Assembly (NCBI RefSeq): GCF_022458895.1 | Contig: NZ_JAINFL010000002.1 | Coordinates: forward strand, 868,001 to 932,000 | Reading direction: 5' to 3' | DNA length: 64,000 nucleotides | From: Roseihalotalea indica | GTDB taxonomy: Bacteria > Bacteroidota > Bacteroidia > Cytophagales > Cyclobacteriaceae | Notes under the pieces: model-generated | The model's database searches: none | The model's input: only the letters and a program-made list of their open reading frames with translations | Told to the model about the DNA's origin: nothing | Shown here: positions 44,749 through 53,167 of the stretch, in pieces | Position numbering within the stretch: the first letter of the stretch is position 1 | Layout of the letters: every line of letters begins with the position of its first letter | Made by a program: the position numbers and the translations under genes

Positions 44749-45354
44749 ATGCAGAAAACAGATTATTTACAAGACATTAGCGAAATCCGTTCTATGATGG
44801 AGCGTTCATCACGCTTTATCTCGTTGAGCGGGTTGTCAGGAGTGATGGCCGGAGTGTATGCGTTGGTCGGGGCAGGAGTAGCGCAGTGGTGCCTTAGTCA
44901 ATATCGTACCGGATACCTGGGTTCCTATCGGGATGCCGTAGGGTACCTGGCGCTAATTGCCTCGGTAGTACTGCTACTAGCCATAGGCACCGGTATCTGG
45001 CTTACTACTCGCAGAGCCAGGCGGCAGGGACTTAAGGTTTGGGATGCCACCGTTCGTCGGTTAGTTATTCATCTGTTAATTCCATTGGTGGCAGGTGGTA
45101 TATTCTGTCTGGTGCTGGTCGGGCAGGGGTATACCGGAATAGTAGCCCCTAGTATGCTCATGTTTTATGGGCTGGCGCTGATCAATGCCAGTAAGTACAC
45201 ACTTACCGATGTAATGTACCTGGGATTAGCCGAGTTGGGGTTAGGGTTGCTTTCGGCTATTGTAATCGGGTATGGTCTGCTATTTTGGACGATTGGATTC
45301 GGAGTGTTGCACATTGTGTATGGTGCATCCATGTACTACAAATATGAGCGGTGA
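44749..45354 (+). CDS. Five- to six-helix membrane protein, unknown function
   Basis: A 201-residue protein: a cytosolic N-terminus (LQDISEIRSMMERSSRFISLSG) followed by hydrophobic segments near 30-50, 65-85, 105-125, 132-145, 155-172 and 175-190. The N-terminal DIxxIRxMMExSxxFxSLSG pattern is shared by Bacteroidota membrane proteins that sit next to winged-helix regulators. The regulator gene begins at its stop (4-bp overlap), so the two are translationally coupled. Function not known. Confidence 0.8.
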   Translation: MQKTDYLQDISEIRSMMERSSRFISLSGLSGVMAGVYALVGAGVAQWCLSQYRTGYLGSYRDAVGYLALIASVVLLLAIGTGIWLTTRRARRQGLKVWDATVRRLVIHLLIPLVAGGIFCLVLVGQGYTGIVAPSMLMFYGLALINASKYTLTDVMYLGLAELGLGLLSAIVIGYGLLFWTIGFGVLHIVYGASMYYKYER

Positions 45355-45659
45355 AGCATCTATTACATCAGTTCGATAAAGCTTTTGAAAATAAAGTGCG
45401 TCTGGGAGTTATGTCAGCTTTAATGGTTAACGATTCGCTGGACTTTAATACCCTGAAGGATTTGTTGGGGGTAACGGATGGGAATCTGGCTAGTCATTTA
45501 AAAGCATTAGAAAAAGTGGAATACATCGATGTGCAGAAACAGTTTGTGGGGCGTAAACCAAACACCCAATATGCTGCTACCCAGCAAGGGAAAAAAGCCT
45601 TCAGTGCTCATTTAGATGCTCTGGAAACCCTATTGAAAGCACAAAAGCAGATTGAATAA
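45351..45659 (+). CDS. Winged-helix transcriptional regulator (MarR/ArsR-like, HTH_34 type)
   Basis: A 102-residue protein, GTG start overlapping the preceding stop by 4 bp. The block FENKVRLGVMSALMVNDSLDFNTLKDLLGVTDGNLASHLKALEKVEYIDVQKQFVGRKPNTQY is a complete winged helix with wing; the C-terminus is a dimerisation helix. Such proteins repress the membrane-protein operon they belong to. The 17-bp palindrome before the genes at 44749 and 45703 is the expected target. Confidence 0.9.
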   Translation: MKHLLHQFDKAFENKVRLGVMSALMVNDSLDFNTLKDLLGVTDGNLASHLKALEKVEYIDVQKQFVGRKPNTQYAATQQGKKAFSAHLDALETLLKAQKQIE

Positions 45660-45675
45660 AAAAATTTATTTATGA

Positions 45676-45692
45676 ACTTTGAAATACAAAGT
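45676..45692. promoter_or_regulatory. 17-bp palindromic operator, copy 2
   Basis: ACTTTG-AAATA-CAAAGT, ending 10 bp before the ATG at 45703 and 16 bp after the regulator's stop. Same arms, spacing, flanking words and distance to the start codon as the copy at 44721-44737. Confidence 0.65.
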
Positions 45693-45702
45693 ACTTTCAA
45701 AT

Positions 45703-47139
45703 ATGAGAAAGCGTAAGATCAAAATCGGACTTTGGGCGGGAGCCTCGCTCATGAGCAGTTTCCTCTTTTACCAACAGGCTGCTGGTATCAACTTTCTGGT
45801 ATTTAACCTACTGGTGGTGAGTATTGCAGTAGGCTTATATCCGGCGCTGCGTCAGTCCAGGCAGGGTAAGTTAATGGTAGTGGGTTGTTTACTGACAGCT
45901 GTGGGAGTGGTGTGGCACCATACGTGGCTGGCTATTTTGCTAAACTGGGTTTCATTTGTGGCACTAGCCGGATTCTGTGTGTTCCCTCGCACCTCGCTGG
46001 CGGTTGCTTTGCCCAATGGACTTTATGCAGCTCTGATATCCTTCTGGAAAGGAAAATGGTGGTCAGTACAGCCCGAACATGAAACCCGGACGGGCTTAAG
46101 TATGGCTCGGGTACTGTCCTGGATAATTCCGGTTATGGTGACTAGCTTGTTTTTACTGCTTTACATAAGTGCAAACCCAGCATTTGCTGCGTTGGTACAG
46201 CAAACCGGAGGGGAAATCATTTCTCCCGGCCGACTCATCTTCACGCTAGGCATTGCGTACGGGTTGCTGGCCTTTTTCTACCCTAGCGGTATGTCTGGTC
46301 TCATAGAGGCAGATCAGCGTATTTCGGATACCCTAACACGTCAGCGAGTGCTGTATAAGCGGGAGCGCTCAATTAGTATGATTGGTTTGAAGTATGAGTA
46401 CCGTACCGGGTGGCTGCTGTTTGCCTTACTGAATGGGCTGCTCTTTCTGTTTAATGGCATCGACCTGTATTATCTAACTTCCGGACGTTTGCCAGAGAGC
46501 GTGACTTACTCCGAGTATGTACATCAGGGGGTTACGGCCCTGATCATTTCCATTGTGCTAGCCATTGGCATTGTCATGTATTTCTTCCGGGGCAACCTCA
46601 ACTTTTACCACCGAAACGCTCAGCTAAGAATGGCAGCTTACGGGTGGATCGTTCAGAATGGGCTGCTCGTTCTTACTACGGCGTACAAAAACAGCTTATA
46701 TATTGATGCGTATGGCCTCACGCAGAAGCGAGTGGGAGTGTATGTATATTTATTGCTGGCGCTGGCTGGCCTGGCTAGTACCTATGTGAAAGTTGGGCAA
46801 ATCAAAAGCACAATGTTTTTAGTTCGCTGCAATTTGTGGGTCTGGTACCTGGTTTTAGGTGGAATGACCTTAATAAACTGGCCCCGGCTTATTACCCAGT
46901 ATAATCTGGCGCATTTTCCGGCCCAGCACATTGATTTTTATTACCTCAGCCGCTTATCAGACAATAACCTCGACTTGCTGGCCACTGCAATACAACAGCC
47001 TAAGTATCAGCTAGCGCGAGGAAATAAGAGCTATATAGTGAATAAAATAAGTCAGTTTAAGAAAACCAAGAGGCAACAGGACTGGCGCTCATGGAATTAT
47101 GCAGAAGCCCAGGTGCTAAACCGTCTGGCTCATGAATAA
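45703..47139 (+). CDS. DUF4153/DUF4173-type polytopic membrane protein
   Basis: About 478 residues from the ATG at 45703; an in-frame TTG at 45679 lies inside the operator and is unlikely. About 11 hydrophobic segments fill the first 400 residues, including LLALFNGLLFLFNGIDLYYLTSGRLPE-like and VYVYLLLALAGLASTYVKV blocks that recall the DUF4153/4173 group. The C-terminal 80 residues are soluble (FYYLSRLSDNNLDLLATAIQQ...RQQDWRSWNYAEAQVL). Third gene of the twin-operator module. Function unknown. Its end overlaps the start of the dgkA remnant. Confidence 0.8.
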   Translation: MRKRKIKIGLWAGASLMSSFLFYQQAAGINFLVFNLLVVSIAVGLYPALRQSRQGKLMVVGCLLTAVGVVWHHTWLAILLNWVSFVALAGFCVFPRTSLAVALPNGLYAALISFWKGKWWSVQPEHETRTGLSMARVLSWIIPVMVTSLFLLLYISANPAFAALVQQTGGEIISPGRLIFTLGIAYGLLAFFYPSGMSGLIEADQRISDTLTRQRVLYKRERSISMIGLKYEYRTGWLLFALLNGLLFLFNGIDLYYLTSGRLPESVTYSEYVHQGVTALIISIVLAIGIVMYFFRGNLNFYHRNAQLRMAAYGWIVQNGLLVLTTAYKNSLYIDAYGLTQKRVGVYVYLLLALAGLASTYVKVGQIKSTMFLVRCNLWVWYLVLGGMTLINWPRLITQYNLAHFPAQHIDFYYLSRLSDNNLDLLATAIQQPKYQLARGNKSYIVNKISQFKKTKRQQDWRSWNYAEAQVLNRLAHE

Positions 47140-47492
47140 GAATAGGCTGATGTCTTTGCAGAAGTATATACGAAGTTTTCGCCCTGCTGCAAGGGGTTCT
47201 TCAGGTAATAAGGCTGAAAAATAATATCCGAGTACGCATGTTTATAGCTGTAGCAGGTATAATTTTTGGAACAGAGCAGTCGTTTACCTGGGAGGTTTGG
47301 TGTCTGCTGGCTCTGGCAATAGGCATGGTCCTCGAAGCAGAACGGGCGAATACAGCACTGGAAAATTTTCGGGTCGGCTGACGCCCACCTATGATCCAAG
47401 ATAAAACTAGTAAGGAAGTGGCAGCAGGAGCGGTGTTGATCATTTGCCTGTCGGCAGCCACGGTAGGTGTATTAATTTGTGTGAATTTTTAA
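47132..47492 (+). pseudogene. Frameshifted diacylglycerol/undecaprenol kinase (DgkA) remnant
   Basis: Read piecewise, the region gives a near-complete DgkA of usual length (about 120 codons). Frame a (47132-47196): SLQKYIRSFRPAARG. Frame b from about 47195: QVIRLKNNIRVRMFIAVAGIIFG...LLALAIGMVLEAERANTALENF, with the catalytic E-A-x-x-x-N-T-A-x-E stretch. Frame c (47372-47398): GRLTPTYDP. Back to frame b (47397-47492): SKEVAAGAVLIICLSAATVGVLI and stop. The first shift lies at the G4 run 47193-47196. At least three shifts and two in-frame stops make it non-functional unless the sequence is in error. The family call rests on my reading of these segments. Confidence 0.75.
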
Positions 47493-47506
47493 GAAGAAAA
47501 GTAGTT

Positions 47507-48445
47507 ATGAAACAGAAAGTAGGAGTGGTTTTATATTTGTCTACCGCACTCATTTTTGTGCTTCCGCCAGAAAGTTATTTCCACGATATATTACAATCGT
47601 TTGCCGTGCAGGCCATGATCGGCTACTTATTGATAGGGCTGCTGGCCGCATTATTTCACCGGATGGTTACCACGGGGGCTTCTTTAAGTGCGGCACTGCT
47701 CATTGCCTGTGGGTTGTATATGGCTCAGTCGTTTAATGTTGGGAGCACTGCAAATATTAAAGCCTATGAGGGCGATACCATAGTACGGGTAGCGCACTTC
47801 AATGTGCTTTGCAACAATAGTCAATTTAAGAAAACAATATCATCAGCGTTAGCTACTAAAGCAGACTTACTGTCGTTTCAGGAAGTAACAGCCCAATGGG
47901 GTGAGGAATTGGAAAAACGATTATCAGAGGAATATCCATACTCTCATATTGTAACCTATGAACAGGAACCGGGGCGAGGACTGGCAGTATTTTCCCGGTA
48001 TCCGTTGGAAAATTTGCAAACTATTTACTGGGAAGGCCTGCCTAATATTGCCGGGGATCTTCAGCTACAAGATAAAACGATTCATTTTCTGGCGTCTCAT
48101 ACCTTATCGCCCCGGAGCCGATGGCGCTACCGACAGCGAAATGAACATATTCGCCAGATTGCCCGATATATCAAAACAGTAGATGATCCGGTGCTGGCGA
48201 TTGGTGATTTTAATGTAGTGCCCTGGAACCCGGTAATTCAAGAATTGAGAGCGACTACTCATTTGCAGGATAGTCACACCGGTTGGGCACCCACCTTCCC
48301 TGCGAGATTGCAATCCATCGGTATTCCAATAGATTACATCTTTCATTCCCGGGACTTTTATTGCAAGAAATTTGAAGCCCTTCCCAGCTTTGGTTCTGAC
48401 CACCGGGGAGTAGTGGGAGAATATTTACTCAAAAGCAAGGGATAA
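47507..48445 (+). CDS. Membrane-anchored endonuclease/exonuclease/phosphatase (EEP) protein, copy 1
   Basis: From the ATG at 47507 about 312 residues; an in-frame ATG 63 nt upstream lies inside the dgkA remnant. Three N-terminal transmembrane helices (first about 90 residues), then an EEP phosphodiesterase domain: VRVAHFNVL, SFQEV (metal Glu), SHTLSPRSRWRYRQRNEHI, AIGDFNVVPWNP (catalytic Asp/Asn), IDYIFHS and the terminal SDHRGVVGEY (Asp-His). Substrate unknown; members act on nucleic acids, lipids or inositol phosphates. The next gene is its paralogue. Confidence 0.88.
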   Translation: MKQKVGVVLYLSTALIFVLPPESYFHDILQSFAVQAMIGYLLIGLLAALFHRMVTTGASLSAALLIACGLYMAQSFNVGSTANIKAYEGDTIVRVAHFNVLCNNSQFKKTISSALATKADLLSFQEVTAQWGEELEKRLSEEYPYSHIVTYEQEPGRGLAVFSRYPLENLQTIYWEGLPNIAGDLQLQDKTIHFLASHTLSPRSRWRYRQRNEHIRQIARYIKTVDDPVLAIGDFNVVPWNPVIQELRATTHLQDSHTGWAPTFPARLQSIGIPIDYIFHSRDFYCKKFEALPSFGSDHRGVVGEYLLKSKG

Positions 48446-48663
48446 TGTGTTGACTTATGCTACACATTGAGGAATATAATACAGTTTGAAAAATATCTCT
48501 CAGCAAAATTTTATTTTGTAAATCACCTATATTTAGTATTTTATTATAATTAATTATAATTTATAAAACAATAAACGCTTTTGCCGTCGCAAAGCATTAA
48601 GTGGTACCTTCCTTGCCAAGGCTGTTTTGAGTAACAGTTATACTACTAAATTCTATCTAGACG

Positions 48664-49590
48664 GTGAAAATTCTACAATTTATTATAACAATAGCTGTAT
48701 TATGTTCAGCTTTATTGTTTGTCATACCTTCCGAGATATTTCTTATAGATTTATTACAGTCATTTGCCTTACAGGCCATGATAGGGTATGCTATCATTGC
48801 ATTTGTGCTGATTTTGTGGAAACAGCATAAATTTAGCGTTCCGTTCGTATTGGCCTCTTTAACCATTCTGGTATATCTACTTCCTTACATTAACCTTACT
48901 ACTACTCAAGATTATGAGTTTGAAGGTAATTCATTTCGGGTAGCCCACTATAATGTATTAGGCAGTAACATTTTATATGACCAGACCATACAGCAAGCCC
49001 TAGCCACTGAGGCCGACTTGTTATCGTTCCAGGAAGTAGATAGCACCTGGATGAATCACTTGATATATGGTCTGAAAGCCGAATATCCTTATTTTCAGAT
49101 GGCTTCCAGTCCGGTGCACGGAGTAGCTGTATTTTCTAAATACCCCGTTAAAGATTTTACTACGTATTTCTGGGGTCAGGAGCCTAGTCTGACTGGGAAC
49201 ATTATGTTACCAGATACCACAGTGCATTTTGTAGCTACGCATACTTTATCACCCCGCAGTGAAGAGCGATACGCTGAGCGTAATCAGCATCTTAAGCATA
49301 TGGCGCACTATTTAAAAAGTATCAATGGGCCCGTACTGGCAATAGGTGATTTCAATGCTGTTCCCTGGAATCCTTACATTGTGCAAATGCGGCGGCAGTC
49401 TAATCTTTTAGATAGTCGTAAAGGGCTTACCCCTACTTACCCTGCCGACTGGAACGTAGGCGGTATTCCTATTGATTATATTTTACATTCTAACGAATTG
49501 CGCTGTTTAGGTTTTCAATCAGTAGATATGGCGGGTTCAGATCATAAAGGAGTGCTGGGAGAGTACCAACTGGCCGTCAACGCAATGTAG
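48664..49590 (+). CDS. Membrane-anchored EEP phosphodiesterase, copy 2
   Basis: A 308-residue paralogue of the preceding gene, GTG start at 48664. Same build: three helices in the first 85 residues, then VAHYNVLGSN, SFQEVDSTW, ATHTLSPRSEERYAERNQHLKHMAHYL, AIGDFNAVPWNP, IDYILHS and SDHKGVLGEY. All catalytic residues are kept in both copies. The 218-bp gap between the copies is AT-rich and holds an 18-bp palindrome (48543-48560) made only of A and T. Confidence 0.88.
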   Translation: MKILQFIITIAVLCSALLFVIPSEIFLIDLLQSFALQAMIGYAIIAFVLILWKQHKFSVPFVLASLTILVYLLPYINLTTTQDYEFEGNSFRVAHYNVLGSNILYDQTIQQALATEADLLSFQEVDSTWMNHLIYGLKAEYPYFQMASSPVHGVAVFSKYPVKDFTTYFWGQEPSLTGNIMLPDTTVHFVATHTLSPRSEERYAERNQHLKHMAHYLKSINGPVLAIGDFNAVPWNPYIVQMRRQSNLLDSRKGLTPTYPADWNVGGIPIDYILHSNELRCLGFQSVDMAGSDHKGVLGEYQLAVNAM

Positions 49591-49609
49591 GCTACTTTCT
49601 TAATAAGGT

Positions 49610-52600
49610 TTAGTTGAAGGAGGGAAGGTGCAGCCTGAAGGTGGCACCCTGCCCTGGTTCAGAGACCAGCGATATGGTACCATCTAGCTTTTGAACAGAT
49701 TCCTTTACAATGTAAAGTCCTAAGCCAGACCCGGAAGCATGGTGGCTGGCTCGGTAAAACATATCAAATATCTTATCCTGAGCCGCTTTGTTAATTCCTA
49801 CCCCGTTATCCTGCACAACGATCTCTACACCTCGGTTTTTGGGAGTAATAGTGATAGCAACGAACGGTTGAGCTACATGCGGGTTGAAGTATTTGATAGC
49901 ATTAGAAAGTAAGTTATTGAAGATAGTTCTTAACCGATTTGGATCGGAAACAAAACCAATGTCTTCAGCAATATCCAGCCTTACATCAATATCAATAGAG
50001 CTTCGCAGAAAGTAGAGCCCATCCAGAATATCGGCAATGATTTCCCGAAACTTCACAGGTTCTCTTTTAATTTCAATGCGGGCATTACGAGAATAGTCAA
50101 TAATCTCATGGATTGTCTCGTCAAGCCGATGAATGCTGCTTTCAATTAACTGGAGGTACTGTGTTCGCTCTTCAGAATCGGTGGTTCCCTCTAATACTGA
50201 AATCAGGCCGAGCACTGATGCCAGTGGTGCTCTAAGATTGTGGGAAGTGCTATACACAAACTGATCTAGCTCGGCGTTGGTTTTGCGCAGTTCTTCATTG
50301 TTTTCTCGTAGCTGCTGTTCTACCTGCTTAATATTGGTAATGTCAAGGTTGACGCCTGTCATGCGGGTAGGCTCATTATATATCCGGGTAACTTTTGCGT
50401 ATGATTTAATACATCGTTCTTCCTGCGATTGAGGCAGTATAATTCTATATTCTGTATTAAAATCCTGTGTTTGCTGTAAAGCAAGATCAATTTCAGACTG
50501 AACGCGAGCCCTGTCGTCCGGATGGATAATTTGTAACCAGGATTGTTTATTATGAGCAAACCGACCGAAGGTGAGCCCAAACATGTCTAGCGTCCGTTCA
50601 TCCCACACCAGGTAATCTTTAGAGATATGCCAGTCCCAGATTCCAATATTAGCCGATTGAGTAGCAATAGCAAGGCGCTCCGAATATTCAGCAAGAGCCT
50701 GTTCTCCTTGTCGCTGTTCGGTTACATCACGGAAGTTGCAAACCACCCCCTGAATACTTTCGTCAAGTAGCAGATTGGTCATAATCGTTTCCGTCCATAT
50801 TGTCTCACCATCTTTCCGCACAAGCCTGAAAAAGCCTTCTATACGCTCTTGGGGTCGTTGCAAAACATTGGATAAGAACTCTTTCGCTAGCGGTAAGTCT
50901 TCTGAAAAAATATAACTATGTCGAAAGGTGCCTACCAATTCTTCAGGCGTATAACCTACCACATTATAAACGGAAGGCGTTGCATAGGTAATCAGCCCTT
51001 CTTCATTGTATACAACAATGGCATCAAAACTTTTTTCAGTGAGACTGCGGAATTTTTTCTCACTTTTCACCAGTAGTTCATTAAGCTCTCGGGTGCGGTC
51101 TAAGGTGAGTTTAAGCTCATCCTGGCTGGTTTGAAGCTTTTTATTCAGATGCTGACTCTTTTGTAATAATTCAGCATTGGTATCTTCTGTAATCTTGCGT
51201 TGATGAATGGTGCGAATAGAAGCAACAATTTCCTGCTGACATCCCTCTCCAGATAGGCGGGCCGTAATCTCCATCCAGCAGTAGGTGCCATCTTTGCGGC
51301 GTTTGCGGTAATGAGCCTGAGTCACTTTACCAGAAAGGACCTGCTCCAAGTTCTTTGCCATTCCTGCATGATCGTCAGGGTGCACATAATCGAAAGCCGA
51401 AGTTCCTATCAGCTCCCAGTCTTCATATCCGACGAGTATTTTACAGGATGGGGAAACATATTTATAAACACCATTTAAATCATGTTTGCTAACCATGTCG
51501 GTCATATTAACTGCTAGCAACTCATATTTACGCTTATTTTCAATTAAGGCCTTAGAAAGCTCCGTTTCTTGAAAAACCTGGCTGAAAACTGTACCTAGCT
51601 GCGTTAACGGTACCGTTATTTCCGAAGGGTGATAGTTGAGGGGGGCATCATGAGCAAAAACAATATATCCCGATAGCACCTTTTGGTGTATCATCGGTAT
51701 TGCTATTAGCGATTTTATATGCAACCGGTCAAGCAGTTGTTTTTCATGGGTGGCGTTTTCAGGTAACGTCTGAATATCCTGTATTTCTATAGGCGCATGA
51801 CAATGTACCTTCTGTCTCCACCAGTCTAACGACTCAAGTCTTATTCTGTGAATTGTTTTCAGAGTCGGGAAATTTGCGGCGGCAGCGTGTGTGTATACTA
51901 ACTGCGCTACCATTCCCTTTTCTTTTATCTTATATACTAACCCCCACTTAGTTCCAGTAAACGTTGCCACTTCGCTCAGGGCATTCTGGAGGAAATCTTC
52001 TACAGAATTAGTTTCGGTTTGTGCCAGCCGATCAATAGTATTAAGGAGAATGTTATGGAGCTGGGATATTGGGGGGGGTGGGACAGAGTATGGTGCTATT
52101 TCCTGATAGCTGCTTATATCATATCCAACCCCTTGTACTTCTATGGCTTGTGCTTGCTCATTTGTTATTGCCACAAACTCCCAGGAGATCATATAGTATG
52201 TACCATCTTCGTCAGACAGTCTCAGCTTAAGCGCTATTAGCTTCTCTGGTCGCTTCAAACATTCTTCAAATGTTTTCTCAAATGCTGAAATATCAGCCGG
52301 ATGCAATTGAGTGCGGTAAGGGTCTCCTTTATAAGAGCGTTTTTGCCCGAATTTCTGTTGATACGCCCTATTCACAAAACTATAGTTCCCTCTCAGGTCA
52401 ATACCGATCAGGTAGTTTGTTTGAGATTCTAACATTGCATAGAACAAACTATTCTGACGCTCGCGGATAATAGTATGTTCGTGTAGAGGCTGAATTTCCT
52501 GCATAAATAACAGACAGTATCGCTCTTTATCTTTTAAGATTGTTGCCTGACCAGAAAGCGAAAATTGCTTGGTAATGCTACCAGCATAGTATGTAACTGA

Positions 52601-52843
52601 AAAGGTTGGGAAGGATGGTCGCTTGTTGTTAAACAGGTCCCAGTGACTTTGCCAGGCCTTTAAAACATCTTCCTCCGAGAATCCATTGGTAAAATATTGC
52701 CCGATGAGTTCTACTGGCGGGCATTCGTATATTTCTTCAAGGCTTTCATTCACCCATACGAACTTTCCCTCTTTGTTGATAACACCAATCCCTTTTTCTA
52801 CAGTGGTAATCGCATTAATAAGCAGTTCTAATTGCTCTAGCAT
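49610..52843 (-). CDS. Multi-PAS/GAF hybrid sensor histidine kinase
   Basis: A 1077-residue soluble kinase. From the N-terminus: two PAS domains (about 1-115, 130-245), a GAF domain (about 270-420), three further PAS domains (about 435-550, 590-715, 725-850), a coiled linker, HisKA (FVYSTSHNLRAPLASVLGLI, phospho-His in SHNLR near 890) and HATPase (FNNLLSNAIKYF, VQDNGVGI, GSGLGLYIVKESVQKLDG). No receiver domain or membrane segment. A C8 tract on the coding strand (G8 on plus, 52071-52078) encodes Pro residues between PAS2 and GAF. Convergent with the EEP pair; no partner regulator nearby. Confidence 0.92.
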   Translation of the reverse strand: MLEQLELLINAITTVEKGIGVINKEGKFVWVNESLEEIYECPPVELIGQYFTNGFSEEDVLKAWQSHWDLFNNKRPSFPTFSVTYYAGSITKQFSLSGQATILKDKERYCLLFMQEIQPLHEHTIIRERQNSLFYAMLESQTNYLIGIDLRGNYSFVNRAYQQKFGQKRSYKGDPYRTQLHPADISAFEKTFEECLKRPEKLIALKLRLSDEDGTYYMISWEFVAITNEQAQAIEVQGVGYDISSYQEIAPYSVPPPPISQLHNILLNTIDRLAQTETNSVEDFLQNALSEVATFTGTKWGLVYKIKEKGMVAQLVYTHAAAANFPTLKTIHRIRLESLDWWRQKVHCHAPIEIQDIQTLPENATHEKQLLDRLHIKSLIAIPMIHQKVLSGYIVFAHDAPLNYHPSEITVPLTQLGTVFSQVFQETELSKALIENKRKYELLAVNMTDMVSKHDLNGVYKYVSPSCKILVGYEDWELIGTSAFDYVHPDDHAGMAKNLEQVLSGKVTQAHYRKRRKDGTYCWMEITARLSGEGCQQEIVASIRTIHQRKITEDTNAELLQKSQHLNKKLQTSQDELKLTLDRTRELNELLVKSEKKFRSLTEKSFDAIVVYNEEGLITYATPSVYNVVGYTPEELVGTFRHSYIFSEDLPLAKEFLSNVLQRPQERIEGFFRLVRKDGETIWTETIMTNLLLDESIQGVVCNFRDVTEQRQGEQALAEYSERLAIATQSANIGIWDWHISKDYLVWDERTLDMFGLTFGRFAHNKQSWLQIIHPDDRARVQSEIDLALQQTQDFNTEYRIILPQSQEERCIKSYAKVTRIYNEPTRMTGVNLDITNIKQVEQQLRENNEELRKTNAELDQFVYSTSHNLRAPLASVLGLISVLEGTTDSEERTQYLQLIESSIHRLDETIHEIIDYSRNARIEIKREPVKFREIIADILDGLYFLRSSIDIDVRLDIAEDIGFVSDPNRLRTIFNNLLSNAIKYFNPHVAQPFVAITITPKNRGVEIVVQDNGVGINKAAQDKIFDMFYRASHHASGSGLGLYIVKESVQKLDGTISLVSEPGQGATFRLHLPSFN

Positions 52844-52999
52844 GAATTGCTTGGGTAATATAAGGCAGCAACCTGTACATTAAAACTGCAAGTTAATGAA
52901 TGTAGCAGATAAAATGTAAAATGTTATTAGGAATTTGGAATAATATCCAAATCTAATCAATTGATTTTCAGTTTTAAAAACGCTTTTGAGGGGATGAAT

Positions 53000-53167
53000 T
53001 TAGTGTTTATTCATCCAAAAAGGGGCACTAGCAAACCATAATACTGTGCCAATAAACATAAGCCATTTCTGAGTAGACGAAGCGAGAGTGCCAGAAAAAT
53101 ATAAAATGGAAGGAATAAGAGTAAGTAGCAGGCCGATTAGCGAAATAATTTGAAGGATTATTTTCAT
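53000..53167 (-). CDS. 55-residue two-helix membrane protein coupled to the permease
   Basis: A short frame from ATG 53167 to TAA 53002-53000: MKIILQIISLIGLLLTLIPS, then ILYFSGTLASSTQKWLMF and a second helix LMFIGTVLWFASAPFWM. Its ATG overlaps the permease TGA as ATGA (53164-53167), the same coupling seen between the kinase and the permease. Small two-helix proteins with the pattern SLIGLLLTLIPSIL...LMFIGTVLWF are found next to sugar transporters in Bacteroidota. Role unknown; a transporter accessory is a fair guess. Confidence 0.75.
   Translation of the reverse strand: MKIILQIISLIGLLLTLIPSILYFSGTLASSTQKWLMFIGTVLWFASAPFWMNKH

Noticed and set aside
47444..47506. 21-residue N-terminal extension of the first EEP protein
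   Set aside because: It lies in the tail of the dgkA remnant in another frame; the ATG at 47507 gives a normal membrane anchor.
48543..48560. 18-bp A/T-only palindrome before the second EEP gene
   Set aside because: In DNA of this AT content such palindromes arise by chance; there is no second copy to support a role.
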